Part shown: piece by piece, positions 30,610-40,321 of the stretch
Position numbering within the stretch: the first letter of the stretch is position 1
How the letters are laid out: every line of letters begins with the position of its first letter
DNA from: Psychrosphaera algicola
GTDB taxonomy: Bacteria; Pseudomonadota; Gammaproteobacteria; Enterobacterales; Alteromonadaceae
NCBI RefSeq assembly: GCF_028401425.1
Contig: NZ_JAQOMS010000002.1
Coordinates: 930,001 to 994,000, forward strand
Reading direction: 5' to 3'
DNA: 64,000 nt
Notes under the pieces: model-generated
The model's input: only the letters and a program-made list of their open reading frames with translations
Told to the model about the DNA's origin: nothing
Databases searched by the model: none
Program-made: the position numbers and the translations under genes

Positions 30610-30961
30610 AGTGAAGCTAAATTTATTTAGGCTTGATCTATTTAAAGCGGCTGATGGATATTTTGAGACAGTCACGGTCTCCTATTCTCCAAATGAAACC
30701 TTGTTAGAAGTTTTACAGCGATTTAGAGATCAACAGGATCCGAGTTTTGGTTACGACAAAAATTGTCGCTTAGGCCTGTGTTTAAGTTGCCGTATGAAAA
30801 TAAATGGCCGCCCCGGTTTGGCTTGCCAAACTAATGTCCATGCACTTGTAGAAAAGTCAGGTCAATTGATCCAACTTGAGCCCATAAAATTAGAACATGC
30901 GGTTAAAGATTTGATAGTAGACGCCGATTTAGCCAGCTCGTTAAAAGAGAATAAACGTTAA
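30602..30961 (+). CDS. 2Fe-2S ferredoxin-domain protein, half-length FrdB/SdhB homologue
   Basis: The intact 119-aa product matches only the N-terminal plant-type ferredoxin domain of FrdB/SdhB. Cys55, Cys60, Cys63 and Cys75 (NCRLGLCLSCRM ... GRPGLAC) give the complete [2Fe-2S] ligand set. The [4Fe-4S]/[3Fe-4S] domain of FrdB is absent, and the stop comes where that domain would begin. No frameshift is needed, and the lyase ATG starts one base after the stop, so the short form seems genuine. It probably passes electrons to or from the adjacent flavoprotein in the cytoplasm. Confidence 0.82.
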   Translation: MAKVKLNLFRLDLFKAADGYFETVTVSYSPNETLLEVLQRFRDQQDPSFGYDKNCRLGLCLSCRMKINGRPGLACQTNVHALVEKSGQLIQLEPIKLEHAVKDLIVDADLASSLKENKR

Positions 30962-30962
30962 T

Positions 30963-32437
30963 ATGAAAAAAGAATTTTTAGGTGCGAACTCACGCTTTAA
31001 AACACCGCCTAGTGAAAGTTTAATAAATGGTGCATTTGCATACGAATTAGAAGCAAGTAAGTATCTATATCAAGGCTTAAGTTTTGCTGACCTAGCCCAC
31101 GTCGCCGCCCTAAAAAAGGAGGCATAATCACAGATGCAGTATATTCAGAATTGGTCACGAAACTCGTCGAATTTCACCATGTAAAATTAGAGCAATTAGA
31201 TTTTGACCCCTACATAGGGGATGTTTATAACAATCGAGACGAAATTTTAAAACAACACATTGGCGATTTAGCAGGTTATATACACATTGGTCGAGCTCGT
31301 AGAGAAGCAAGCACCATAAGCTGGCAGTTGTGTTGTCGTGAAAAAATAACCGGCCTGATTAAGCAAGTTGTAAACCTAATTTCGAGTTTCGAAACTGTTT
31401 GCAAGTCCCATAAATCCACCTATATGTCAGACTTCACTTATTTGCAACATGCACAACCAACGACACTAGAGCATTACTTATTAACCTTTGTCATGCCGTT
31501 AACCCGTGACCTAGAACGTTTAAAAACGGCACTTCAATTTGTCAATAAAAGTCCAGCCGGTTCAGGCAGTGTTAATGGTTCCCAACTTAATATTGACCGT
31601 GAGTATTTAGCAGATCTACTCGGCTTCGATGGGTTAGTTGAACACACTCGTGACGCGATGTGGGCACCGGATATGGTGCTTGATATTATGACCCCTGTCA
31701 TCAGTATCATGACCACGCTCGATAGGCTTTCAGAAGAGTTTATTATTTGGGGAAGTAAGGAATTTGATTACATTGATTTTTCAGATCAAACGTCCCGCAC
31801 TAGTGTGATCATGCCACAAAAGAAAAATCCATACGGCCTAGCCTACATAAGAGGGCAAGCTCGATCATTAACTGGCGTATTTATGTCATTGATCAGCACT
31901 AATCAAACAATAAGTGGCCAACCAGACAACCGTATTTTTGCCTATTACGAAGTGCCACGAGCGCTTGATTATGTGATTACTTGTGTTGACCTGTTTAACG
32001 ACGTATTAACACAATCGACGTTTAATAAAAAACAGCTTAACGCGGCTGCTGGCGAAGGTTTTACCTACAGCACAGATATTTGTGACATGTTGATCATGGA
32101 AACCAACCTAGACAATAGAAGTGTACACAAAATTGTTGGATTGGCAGTTAGGCAATGTATTGATAACCACACTTCTGAGTTAACTTTAGATGATATATAT
32201 CAAGCGGCACAAAAATTAGATATTAGTTTGCCCAAAATTAATCCTGACAAATTTGCCCAAAATATAGACCCGAAAAGTATTGTAAATAATCGCCAAGGAA
32301 TAGGCAGTGCAAACCCAGAGGCGATACAAACAATGTATATCAACATTAACTCTGCGATACAAAATACGGTAGGTTATGTCGATTCGTTACAATTGGAATC
32401 ATTCGAGCAATCATTTTTTACTAAGTTGGCTAAATAA
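30963..32437 (+). CDS. Aspartase/fumarase-superfamily lyase, ArgH-like (one frameshift)
   Basis: Restored length is 491 aa. The superfamily signature SVIMPQKKNPYGLAYIRG (about residue 280) holds the catalytic Ser loop. PAGSGSVNGSQLNIDREYL and AGYIHIGRARREAST correspond to conserved argininosuccinate lyase blocks. Where the family has T-H-L-Q-x-A-Q-P, this protein has TYLQHAQP (about residue 160), so the usual His is Tyr; the ASL YNKDLQED block is replaced by SGQPDNRIFAYYE. It is therefore unlikely to be argininosuccinate lyase. A missing A in the run near 31113-31118 splits ALKK from GGIITDAVYSEL. In bacterial CoM synthesis a superfamily member eliminates phosphate from phosphosulfolactate; I infer that role here. 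Confidence 0.82.
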
Positions 32438-32441
32438 TAGA

Positions 32442-33843
32442 ATGTTAAATCTGTACTCTGAAATCAGTAACTCTTCCCCGGAACATTTAGCAATCATCGG
32501 GGAAGATAAGCAACTCACTTACGAACAGTTGCATAATCAAATTGCTTCGTTAGCATGTAAACTGGTATCCGATGGCGTTACTGGGGAACCGAGTTGGCAT
32601 CCATTCCGTTTCTAATGTCAATTTATTGATATCCTATTATGCTTGCATGGCGGTAGGTGCGGTACCCGTCCCTATTCCATTTAAAGATGAAGAACGTATC
32701 GCTGGGGCGCTGGAAACGGCAAACATTCAATATCAAATTGATCCAACAATAGATATCGAAACACTGCCAAAACAAGAAAACTTAGATCTAGCCTATTACT
32801 CCGAAGCCATCGTCATCTTCACTTCGGGAACCACGTCATCAAAACTCAAAGGTGTGCGCTTAAGTCATGAAGGCATTTCTTCGATTTGCCAATTTATGAA
32901 TGATGAAATGGAAGTTGATGCCAATATTGTTGAGTGTGTCTATGCTGCAATTGATCATGCCTATGGCTTTGGCCGATGTCATAGTGTGTTTAAAGTAGGC
33001 GGCACCGTTGTTTTACCCAAAGCAATTAAAGGGTTTGTGAACTTATTTAGTTTATTACACAAACATCAATGTAATGCGTTAGCAATCGCCCCTTCTATGC
33101 TGTCGTCAATACTGCAAGTGGCCCACGAGCACTTGAATGAACTGAGTCATCAGATTAAATGGATCCAAACCGGTGCGATGAAATTTGATCCTTTCTTTCG
33201 GGAAAATTTAATTAAAAGCCTGCCAACAACAAGAATATTTTTACACTATGGGCTATCTGAAGCGATGCGAGTAACATTTTTTGAACTCAATCGTCACTTA
33301 GATAAATCCCATACAGAGGGCAAGCCATCTAGGGGTTGTGAATTACAAATATTAGATGAGAACAATCAACCATTAGGCAATAATTGCCAAGGAACGATTG
33401 CTATCAGGGGAACAAATTTGTGTTTAGGCTATTTAGATGACGCGTTATGGCAAAGTAATTTGGTAGGTGGTTGGTATAAAACGTCCGATCAGGGCTTCAT
33501 AGATGACGCGGGTTATCTCGTATTTGGTGGCCGCGCTGACGATGTCATTAACTGCAACGGTGCCTTAGTACACCCTGATGAAATTGAGTCAAAGCTGGTT
33601 AATTTAATCAAAACCAATGCGTTCTCTGTAGTCGGGATACCAGACCCTAAAAAGCTAAAAGACTCAATAGCGGTAGTTTGTATAGAAGGAAAATCCACCT
33701 TGTCCATGAGGGATATTGTTGATCATCTGAAATCGACAGATGCGGCTTTGATACCCAACCAATTGGTTCATATTGAGTCGTTACCTAGGACTAGGTCTGG
33801 TAAAATAAATCGGAATGAACTGACAAAAATTATAAGTCTATAA
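32442..33843 (+). CDS. Acyl-AMP ligase (ANL superfamily; one frameshift)
   Basis: About 466 aa. The adenylate-forming enzyme has the phosphate loop IFTSGTTSSKLKG (about residue 125), LHYGLSEAMRVTFFE, YKTSDQGFIDDAGYLVFGGR (ATP-binding Asp and hinge) and the catalytic Lys in RTRSGKINRNEL (about residue 453). It activates a carboxylic acid as acyl-AMP and passes it to a thiol. The next gene is an ACP, so acyl-ACP is the likely product. The acid is unknown; context suggests a short sulfonated or dicarboxylic acid. A frame break near 32572-32580 separates SDGVT from NRVGIHSVSN. Confidence 0.85.
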
Positions 33844-33867
33844 ATCGAAAGCCCTTCGGAATAAAAT

Positions 33868-34107
33868 ATGAATATAAAACAAAAAGTTACAGATATAATT
33901 TTACAACAAAATAGCGACGCCCATATCGAGTCGGAAGCAGATTATCAGTTAACCTTTGCGCAAATAGGACTAGATTCGTTAGATTCTATGACCGTTATTT
34001 TAAAGGTAAATAAAGAATTTAAAATCGAAATTTCTGACGATAAAATGGAAGAGTTAAATACGATTAATTCACTAATTGTAGAAATAGAAAAACAAACCGC
34101 AGTCTAA
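33868..34107 (+). CDS. Acyl carrier protein
   Basis: The intact 79-aa acidic helical protein has the phosphopantetheine site GLDSLDS, with Ser37 as the attachment residue. It is 24 bases downstream of the ligase gene and ends the operon, so it is a dedicated carrier rather than the fatty-acid ACP (which would lie by fabD, fabG and fabF). It probably accepts the acyl group from the ligase. Confidence 0.88.
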   Translation: MNIKQKVTDIILQQNSDAHIESEADYQLTFAQIGLDSLDSMTVILKVNKEFKIEISDDKMEELNTINSLIVEIEKQTAV

Positions 34108-34124
34108 AACTTATCAGAATATTG

Positions 34125-34155
34125 AGTGAACTAGGACTAAACACTCTGGTTCACT
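34125..34155. other. Inverted repeat between converging ACP and acyltransferase genes
   Basis: AGTGAAC and GTTCACT are 7-bp inverted arms with a 17-base spacer, in the gap between two converging genes. There is no T run, so termination is uncertain. Confidence 0.35.
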
Positions 34156-34190
34156 GAATTCTATACTGGATGCAATTTAGCCCATAAAAA

Positions 34191-35018
34191 TCAGTTTTGA
34201 TATGGTCGCTTTGTCGGTGGGGTTTGTAGCCAACTGTATATATCCTGTGACATCAGTTCCGTAGTCGATTGATAAAAAGACTTCATGTTAAACGCCCAAC
34301 ACGTACCCTTACCCATCGAGACTTGATGCAATTTGTGCTGCTGCTTAAAATGTTCAAATATCTTAATATTTTTATCACGAACAATGTCGCAATCTAAATA
34401 AGTGACTAAATGATAAAAGGGTTCAACACTTACTTAGCCATCTCGAATAACCTGATGCATAAACTCTTTGTTATATCGGTAAGGCACCCCCATCTCCAAC
34501 TCGCACTGATGCACTAAACTGACGATTTGTCGCGGTTCGATTCCAACACTTATAAATAAGGCATCAAGCTCAAGCATTCTCGAAAATGGTGTATGCCCGC
34601 CATAGCTGTGTCGTGAATTATGTCCACAAATATATTCGGCCTTGGCACCTATTGCCGTGCGAGAAAAAAACGGATGAAAAGAACGCACGGAACCCTCTAA
34701 TAAACGAACGTATTCACTAAAAGGCCCCATTTCACTTTTGGTTAACGCTAAGTCAAAAATTTGATCAGTATTACAAATAGAAGCGCTGTGGGTAGGCACA
34801 ACAATAGTTCCCTGTTCGCCTAATATTTGCCAAAGCGCCTGTAAGTGACGCTCAAACAATTCCACCTTAGACACATCAAGCGACACACCTAAGCGACCAA
34901 AGTTGCCAGTTAAATAAACAACTTGACCAGCCTTTACGCCACAAGCTTGATAACTCGTAACCAAATCATTAACACTGTATGGCAAACTATTTTCTCTCTT
35001 CCATAAATTCACTTTCAA
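34191..35018 (-). CDS. AAC(3)-family N-acyltransferase (in-frame stop in this sequence)
   Basis: The 275-aa reading matches the aminoglycoside 3-N-acetyltransferase family: GTIVVPTHSAS, HPFFSRTAIGAKAEYICGHN, and YGGHTPFSRMLELDALFISVG. The C-terminus continues in the same frame past a TAA at 34434-34436 as VEPFYHLVTYLDCDI to the stop at 34191. The stop lies in GGCTAAG, where GGCCAGG (Gln; CCWGG site) is expected, so I take it as a base-call error. Relatives in glycan clusters acylate amino sugars, so this is a candidate for transferring the ACP-bound acyl group. It overlaps the upstream 89-aa gene by 32 bases. Confidence 0.75.
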
Positions 35019-35256
35019 AAATGTATTTCATTTCTTGCAGATATTCATGAAGTAAAGCAAGTCCTTCTTTACCAAATTCTGTTCTCAGTTCAGGGCTTTT
35101 AAGCGTAAATAAAAATCCTAATATGGCAATTTGTATATAGGTCAATGACCCTGTCGCCATGCGCATACCAAAGATCTCTTCACTGCCATCGTGCGACATC
35201 AAATGCATGTAATTTCGATTCATTATTTCAATAATGTTTTTAGGCGTTAGCTCCAT
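34987..35256 (-). CDS. Hypothetical 89-aa protein
   Basis: I do not recognise this product. It is mainly helical, begins MELTPKNIIEIMNRNYMHL, has a hydrophobic middle (YIQIAILGFLFTL) and a charged end. It lies between maf (2 bases upstream) and the AAC(3)-family gene (32-base overlap), all on the minus strand, so translation is probably coupled. It may be an accessory to glycan transfer or acylation. Confidence 0.6.
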   Translation of the reverse strand: MELTPKNIIEIMNRNYMHLMSHDGSEEIFGMRMATGSLTYIQIAILGFLFTLKSPELRTEFGKEGLALLHEYLQEMKYIFESEFMEERK

Positions 35257-35258
35257 TT

Positions 35259-36996
35259 CTAAAAACCGTTCATCGGTAAAAAGTCTATCATGTCACATAA
35301 AACTGTACCGCGCTTTTGTAATGACCGACTAAGCGTGTCGTACTTTACGGTACTTTTAAATTTCATGTTTTTAACCAAGGAAACAAACTTATTTTTATCA
35401 AATTCATAACCAAAATTAATGTCGTCAATTTGTAACGGCTCAGCACCAATGATCTTCGCCCCGTCTGAACAGTTAAAACAATCGCCGCGACTTGTTTTAC
35501 GCCGTAAAGCGTATTCCATACTGGTTCTGGCCCAATCAAATACGTGATTTACAAACACCGTACCGCCAAAATTAGCCTCTGCAGTTTTTTTCGAATTAAA
35601 ACGCTTGTGGTTTACTTTATCTTTTAGCTCATTGTAATACGCACTGTCTTTTGAGTGATGCTGATTCGGATCTTTGTATCCCAAATCAACCCCAAACAAA
35701 TAAACTTCTTTTGCGTCTAAATAGTTACAAACCGCTACCGCACTATTGGTAACTGTTGGGTTAGAGCCAAATAGATGGGCAATATTATTTTTGGGATGTG
35801 TTACTCGAATAAGGTCAGTGCCGCCATCGTTTGGTTTCAAATACAATAAAGTTTGACCAAATTTTTCAACCACTGTCGACATTACATTTTGCATTGCAAT
35901 CAGTGTAATTTTAGAAAAATATTCAGGATCATCGATCGTGTCTAAAAATTCTTTAACACCTTTTGTTCGCTCTACTTCAATATGAAAATCTGGCACGATG
36001 CCAGCTTTATGAAATACTTTTAATGCTGTACCACAGGAAACAACTACTGCTTTTTCTTGGCTGTTTTTAATAAAATCAATTGCATCATCAATGGATGGCC
36101 CTGAACCACAAACAAATACTCTAGGTCTTAGCTCTTCATTAACTTTAAGGTTTTCTGGTAAAAAATCAGGCTTTAATTTAACGTTTGCTAATGTATTGCG
36201 AACTGACAATATTTCATCTTCAAAAAGCCAAAACCACCATAAATAGCGACAACATTTTTAAAGAAGTTTTTCATCACTTCATCAGACTCTTCACTTGCGT
36301 AATGCTGATAAACCGGAAGGCAGCCTGCTTTAAACAAACCGAACTTGTGGAAAAGCTTCTGAAATCCTTCAAGATATTTTTCGAAAGGAACCCCAACTAA
36401 AATAGTAATACTTTTGTTTGCCTCAGTGAACTTACCTACAAGCCACTCCCAATCTGTCGTAAACATAGAGGCATAAAACATATCTTCATTAGGCTCATAA
36501 ATGTATAAATGACCAATATCTTGTTCAGCCAAATATTCCAAGTGATACCCTAGCCCAACGCCAACTACAGAGAAAAATGGATAATAGTTTAATGGGTCGT
36601 AACGAAGTTTATATTCGTTTCCCATTTTAACGTACTTCTGGGCAATTTCCGCGAGTTTATTCAAATACAAAGGGTGTAAAAACCCCATCGGATGGCGTCG
36701 CATTCTGTCATTTGCATCTAACGGTGAAATTCGATAAACACTGCGAGTCGGTTTAGACAAAAACAATTTCGCCTGATCTATACTGGTCTTTTTAGGATCA
36801 TCTTGATAAATAAAATTACCGTTACCAGCTATATTTAAATTGCCTTTAGGATCTAATTCCAATCCATAATTTTGCGCTTGATAGTCTTTGAAACGCTTAA
36901 ACAAGTGGGGAACTGTGTACGAAAAAACGCTAAATTTTTATTGAATGTGAGTTGTAATACACTTCTTAGCATTTCTACATTTTGATTGTCTGACAT
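35259..36996 (-). CDS. maf: Motility accessory factor Maf, DUF115 family (two frameshifts)
   Basis: Restored length is 579 aa. The central DUF115 (MptE-like) domain has VFVCGSGPSIDDAIDFI, VVSCGTALKVFHKAGI, and GSNPTVTNSAVAV ... EVYLFGVDLGYKD. The N-terminal region has PFFSVVGVGLGYHLEYL and LYIYEPNEDMFYASMF. Maf proteins transfer pseudaminic acid from CMP-Pse to Ser/Thr on flagellin in the cytoplasm. The start is ATG 36996 (MSDNQNVEML). A C is lost near 36906-36909 (FPHLFKRF) and a T near 36217-36221 (GFFEDEILSVRNTL). It closes the route from the pse operon to the flagellins in this window. Confidence 0.9.
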
Positions 36997-37235
36997 TGTA
37001 AACTCGATAATGTTGTTCTAAACATATGCATTGACCAAACTCCGCAGAATAAGATTCAATAAACATATTCGCTAAATATGGACTTGCCCTACATAAACAT
37101 ATTTTTGTAACACATTCAAAGTATTGACGGCAAAAATCCTAATACATTGAATGTAGCAAGGAATATTCCATAGGCAACGGAAAAATTAAATAAAATGAAA
37201 AATAAGAAAAGTAGGACGCTTAAATGGGACAAAAA

Positions 37236-37924
37236 CTAAGCGTGTAGGCCGCATTCACGTTTAAAACCCATAAAGCGAGTATCACTTGGATCATCAACCT
37301 CATGCAACGATTGAGTCGTAACAGTATCACCAACCGAAAGATAGCCTTCAGCTTCTAGCGGATGTCGGGGCAAATGATTTTTAACCATATACTCATGCAC
37401 CATTTTGTCAGTCCAATCGAGCATTGGATGGATTTTTGCTGTATTGAAACGCTCTACAGCAAATAACATGTTTTGCCTTTCTTGCGATTGCTGTCGTCTT
37501 ACACCACTTAACCAAATAGTGGGCTTAGTTTTCGCTAATGCTTGCTGCAACGGTTGCAGTTTCGTTAACGAGTTAAATTGTTCAATACCTGCAGCGCCAT
37601 TTAACCAAAGCTGGCCGTATTTATTTTCTATGGTTTTAGGACTGAGTTTGGGTTTGATTTCAACGACATTTAAATCTAATTCAGATTTGAGGTATTTGGC
37701 GTAGGCGAGTGTTTCTTTAAAAAGGTAACCTGTATTCACAAAAAAACAGGGGTTGATGGCCTGACGACTGACATCAGATGAAGTAAAACGGCTGATTGTA
37801 ACCCAAAACTGGAAGACTGGATAATAGTATCAGCTGGCCCAAGAGCATCTAAACAAAACTCAATCCGTTGGTGAATATCAAGCTTAGGGAAATGTTCGTT
37901 GACTGTTTTAAGCAATATCGACAT
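37236..37924 (-). CDS. cysH: Phosphoadenylyl-sulfate reductase CysH (one frameshift)
   Basis: CysH reduces PAPS to sulfite and adenosine 3',5'-bisphosphate with thioredoxin. Restored length is 229 aa. Motifs are IIQSSSFGLQSAVLLHL (PP-loop-like PAPS site), VNTGYLFKETL, WLSGVRRQQSQER, EGYLSVGDTVTT and the C-terminal KRECGLH with the catalytic Cys. A T is lost in the run near 37740-37746 (PVFFVNTGYLF). It is not next to cysI or cysJ but between maf and fliD in a flagellar locus containing a sulfite-consuming enzyme (ComA) and a PAPS-using sulfotransferase. It may serve that pathway, or may be the housekeeping copy. Confidence 0.92.
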
Positions 37925-37955
37925 AGGGCCTCCAACTTATGGCAATCGCTAAATG

Positions 37956-39687
37956 TTAGTTATTGGACTTATTTAACGAGGACAATTGCTCAGTTAAATA
38001 ATCACCTGTAGATTGCAGTTGCGCAACTTGTAAGTCCATTGCTAAAAATTGCGAATACAATCTGGCTTCATAAGCCGTCATTTTAATTTCGTGTTTTTCT
38101 TTGTCTTCATCCAGTCGCGTTATATTGTCATTAAACGTATCGATTTTCTGATCAACTACTCCGCCGGTATTCTCATATTCACCAACTCGGTTGTAAAGGG
38201 TCGTCGCGACCCCATCATCTCCAGTAAACAAGGCGCTAAAATAGTCAAAGTTTGTCTCAATTTGATTATCCAACTCTTCCGCGTCTATTTCTAAAGTGCC
38301 ATCTTTGGTCGTTGTAATCCCAAGAACAGACAAACTTAATGAAACTCCAGGCGCTACTTCGACCGCATCACCGATAGAACGTCTAAATTGACTTAACATA
38401 GTTCTAAGCGAAGACTCCGACACTAAGATACCAACTTGTAAGGCGTCTTCTTCATCGGATTCTTCATCCTGTTCAATACTAGTTAAAGCATTTACTGTTT
38501 GAATCATCACATTATAATCAGCAACAAACTTCTCAACTTTCTCTTTTGTGCCGTCAGTATCAAGGGTTACAACAACAGTGTCTGACTCATCAGGTTCGTG
38601 AACTTCGGTTGCAACAATACTTGTTCCTAATACGGCATTTTCAATGGTATTAGACGAACTTGTTACCGTAATACTGCCATCAATAGTAATCTTTGCATCT
38701 ACTGCTTCATTCACGACAGAATAATTTCCTGTGAAATAATCATGAGCTAACTTACTTAGTCCAAGTGCGTCAGTATCGTCACCATCATCGTCGCTTACTA
38801 TCGCTATACTCGCCTTATTGTCCGGGTAATCATTTTGCGACTCTAAAACAAGCTTAAATCCACCACTTCCGTTATCCTCAAGGGTCGCCGATAAATTTAA
38901 GCCAGCAGAGTTGATATTCGCGACAATGGTTTCTATCGTGTCGGTATCGGTAATGGCGATATCTAAATCGGTTAAACCGTCAGAAACCGTAATAGATCCA
39001 TTAGAACCAAGTACTTCTGCTGCGCTAAAATCTTCCGCCAAAACGGTTTTTGAAGTATCAAATGCTAACCTTGATAGACCGGAATCATCATGTAAATTAC
39101 CATCGTCATCAGTGACTTCTATCTTTAATACTTGATCTTCACCTGTTTCAGACGCCGCTAATACAAGATATTGACCATCATCACCATTAACAATGTTTGC
39201 CACAACGTGGCCATCGTTAACCGTATTTTCGTTAATTGCGTTTTTGATGTCATCTAAGGTATCTTCAGCGCCGACGGTTAGGCTAAATGAACCGCTTCCT
39301 ACTGAAATATTAAGATTACCAGCACCGATAAATTGACCGTCAGTAAATGCTTGAGTGGCGACTTTATGTGCTTCGGCCAACTGATCCACGGATACATCAA
39401 ACGAACCTTGATGAGGCAGCACTACCTGCTGAAACTGAAAATACAGTAGCTTCACTGGTCGCATTTCTTTGGGAAAAGGTAGTTGGCAGTTTAAGATCGA
39501 ATAACGAATCTTCAAGTGTCGCTAACGCACTTTTAAGCTGCCCCATTGCAGTAATTTTATTTGAATTAGTTTGTAACGTGTAATCATAGTTTTCGTCAAA
39601 AGGTGTTCTTTCGGCGGCAACAAGCTCTGTCACGATACTGTTTACATCTAGACCTGAGCCTATACCTGTAGATGTGATTGTTGCCAT
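37956..39687 (-). CDS. fliD: Flagellar filament cap protein FliD (one frameshift)
   Basis: FliD forms the cap at the filament tip that folds exported flagellin. Restored length is 576 aa. The N-terminus reads ITSTGIGSGLDVNSIVTELV, followed by the FliD_N domain (SVSAGSAA ... GSFDVSVDQLAEAHKVAT). The middle is acidic and variable. FliD_C is visible as VEKFVADYNVMIQTVNALTS, VSLSLSVLGITTTKDGTLEI and the coiled-coil end ITRLDEDKEKHEIKMTAYEARL. The break at 39406-39411 (TCAAGG) is probably a corrupted CCAGG (AASPGSF). It is downstream of flaG on the same strand. Confidence 0.92.
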
Positions 39688-39789
39688 GATTTACCTCAAT
39701 ACTTGACTGTTATAAAAACTAAGTACGCTACTCTATACAAGTGTAGTGCAAAAAACTAACGACCTAAACATCGTTATCAATCGTTCTGC

Positions 39790-40239
39790 CTAAACATCTT
39801 CGTTAAACAAAATGCCAGTGGTTTTGCCTAAACTTTTAATTAGGTCTAACACTTCTTGGGATGGAATTTGTCTAATGACATCACCTGATAGTGAATCTTT
39901 GACCGTAATCACATTCCTATTGGCTTCATCGTCTACAGAAAATTCGATTGAACGATTTAGTGACTCAACAAAACTTTGCAAAGACTGAGCCATATTGGTC
40001 ATTTGTTCCTTTGACAAATCTGATTCAACCGTTTCGGCTGTTTCCTGTTGAGTATTTTGATCATTTTGATCATGTCCAATTTGCTGCTTAGTATAGACGT
40101 CAGTTTGAGGAGCCGCACCTGAATTCTTATCAACAGCCACAATGAGTTCATTCTCATCCGTGTTATTCAATACATCTGGCACATTACTTTTTGTAACTGC
40201 CGATGTCTCAGTGTGGCCGATAGGATTTAGAGTATTCAT
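39790..40239 (-). CDS. flaG: FlaG family flagellar protein
   Basis: The intact 149-aa product has a variable, Asp- and Gln-rich first half. The conserved FlaG domain at about residues 85-145 reads LNRSIEFSVDDEANRNVITV, then GDVIRQIPSQEVLDLIKSLG. FlaG influences filament length in several polar flagellates. GGAG precedes the ATG. It lies between the second flagellin and fliD, the usual place. Confidence 0.9.
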   Translation of the reverse strand: MNTLNPIGHTETSAVTKSNVPDVLNNTDENELIVAVDKNSGAAPQTDVYTKQQIGHDQNDQNTQQETAETVESDLSKEQMTNMAQSLQSFVESLNRSIEFSVDDEANRNVITVKDSLSGDVIRQIPSQEVLDLIKSLGKTTGILFNEDV

Positions 40240-40266
40240 GTCAAATCTCCGATTTTAAAAACGAAA

Positions 40267-40299
40267 AAAGCAAAAGGGTTTTGACACGCCTTTTGCTTT
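40267..40299 (-). terminator. Terminator downstream of flagellin gene
   Basis: AAAGCAAAAGG and CCTTTTGCTTT form an 11-bp stem with an 11-base loop. The minus strand continues with a T run. It is 23 bases past the stop of the downstream flagellin. Confidence 0.8.
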
Positions 40300-40321
40300 C
40301 CATTGTGTCTAGCTTGAAATA

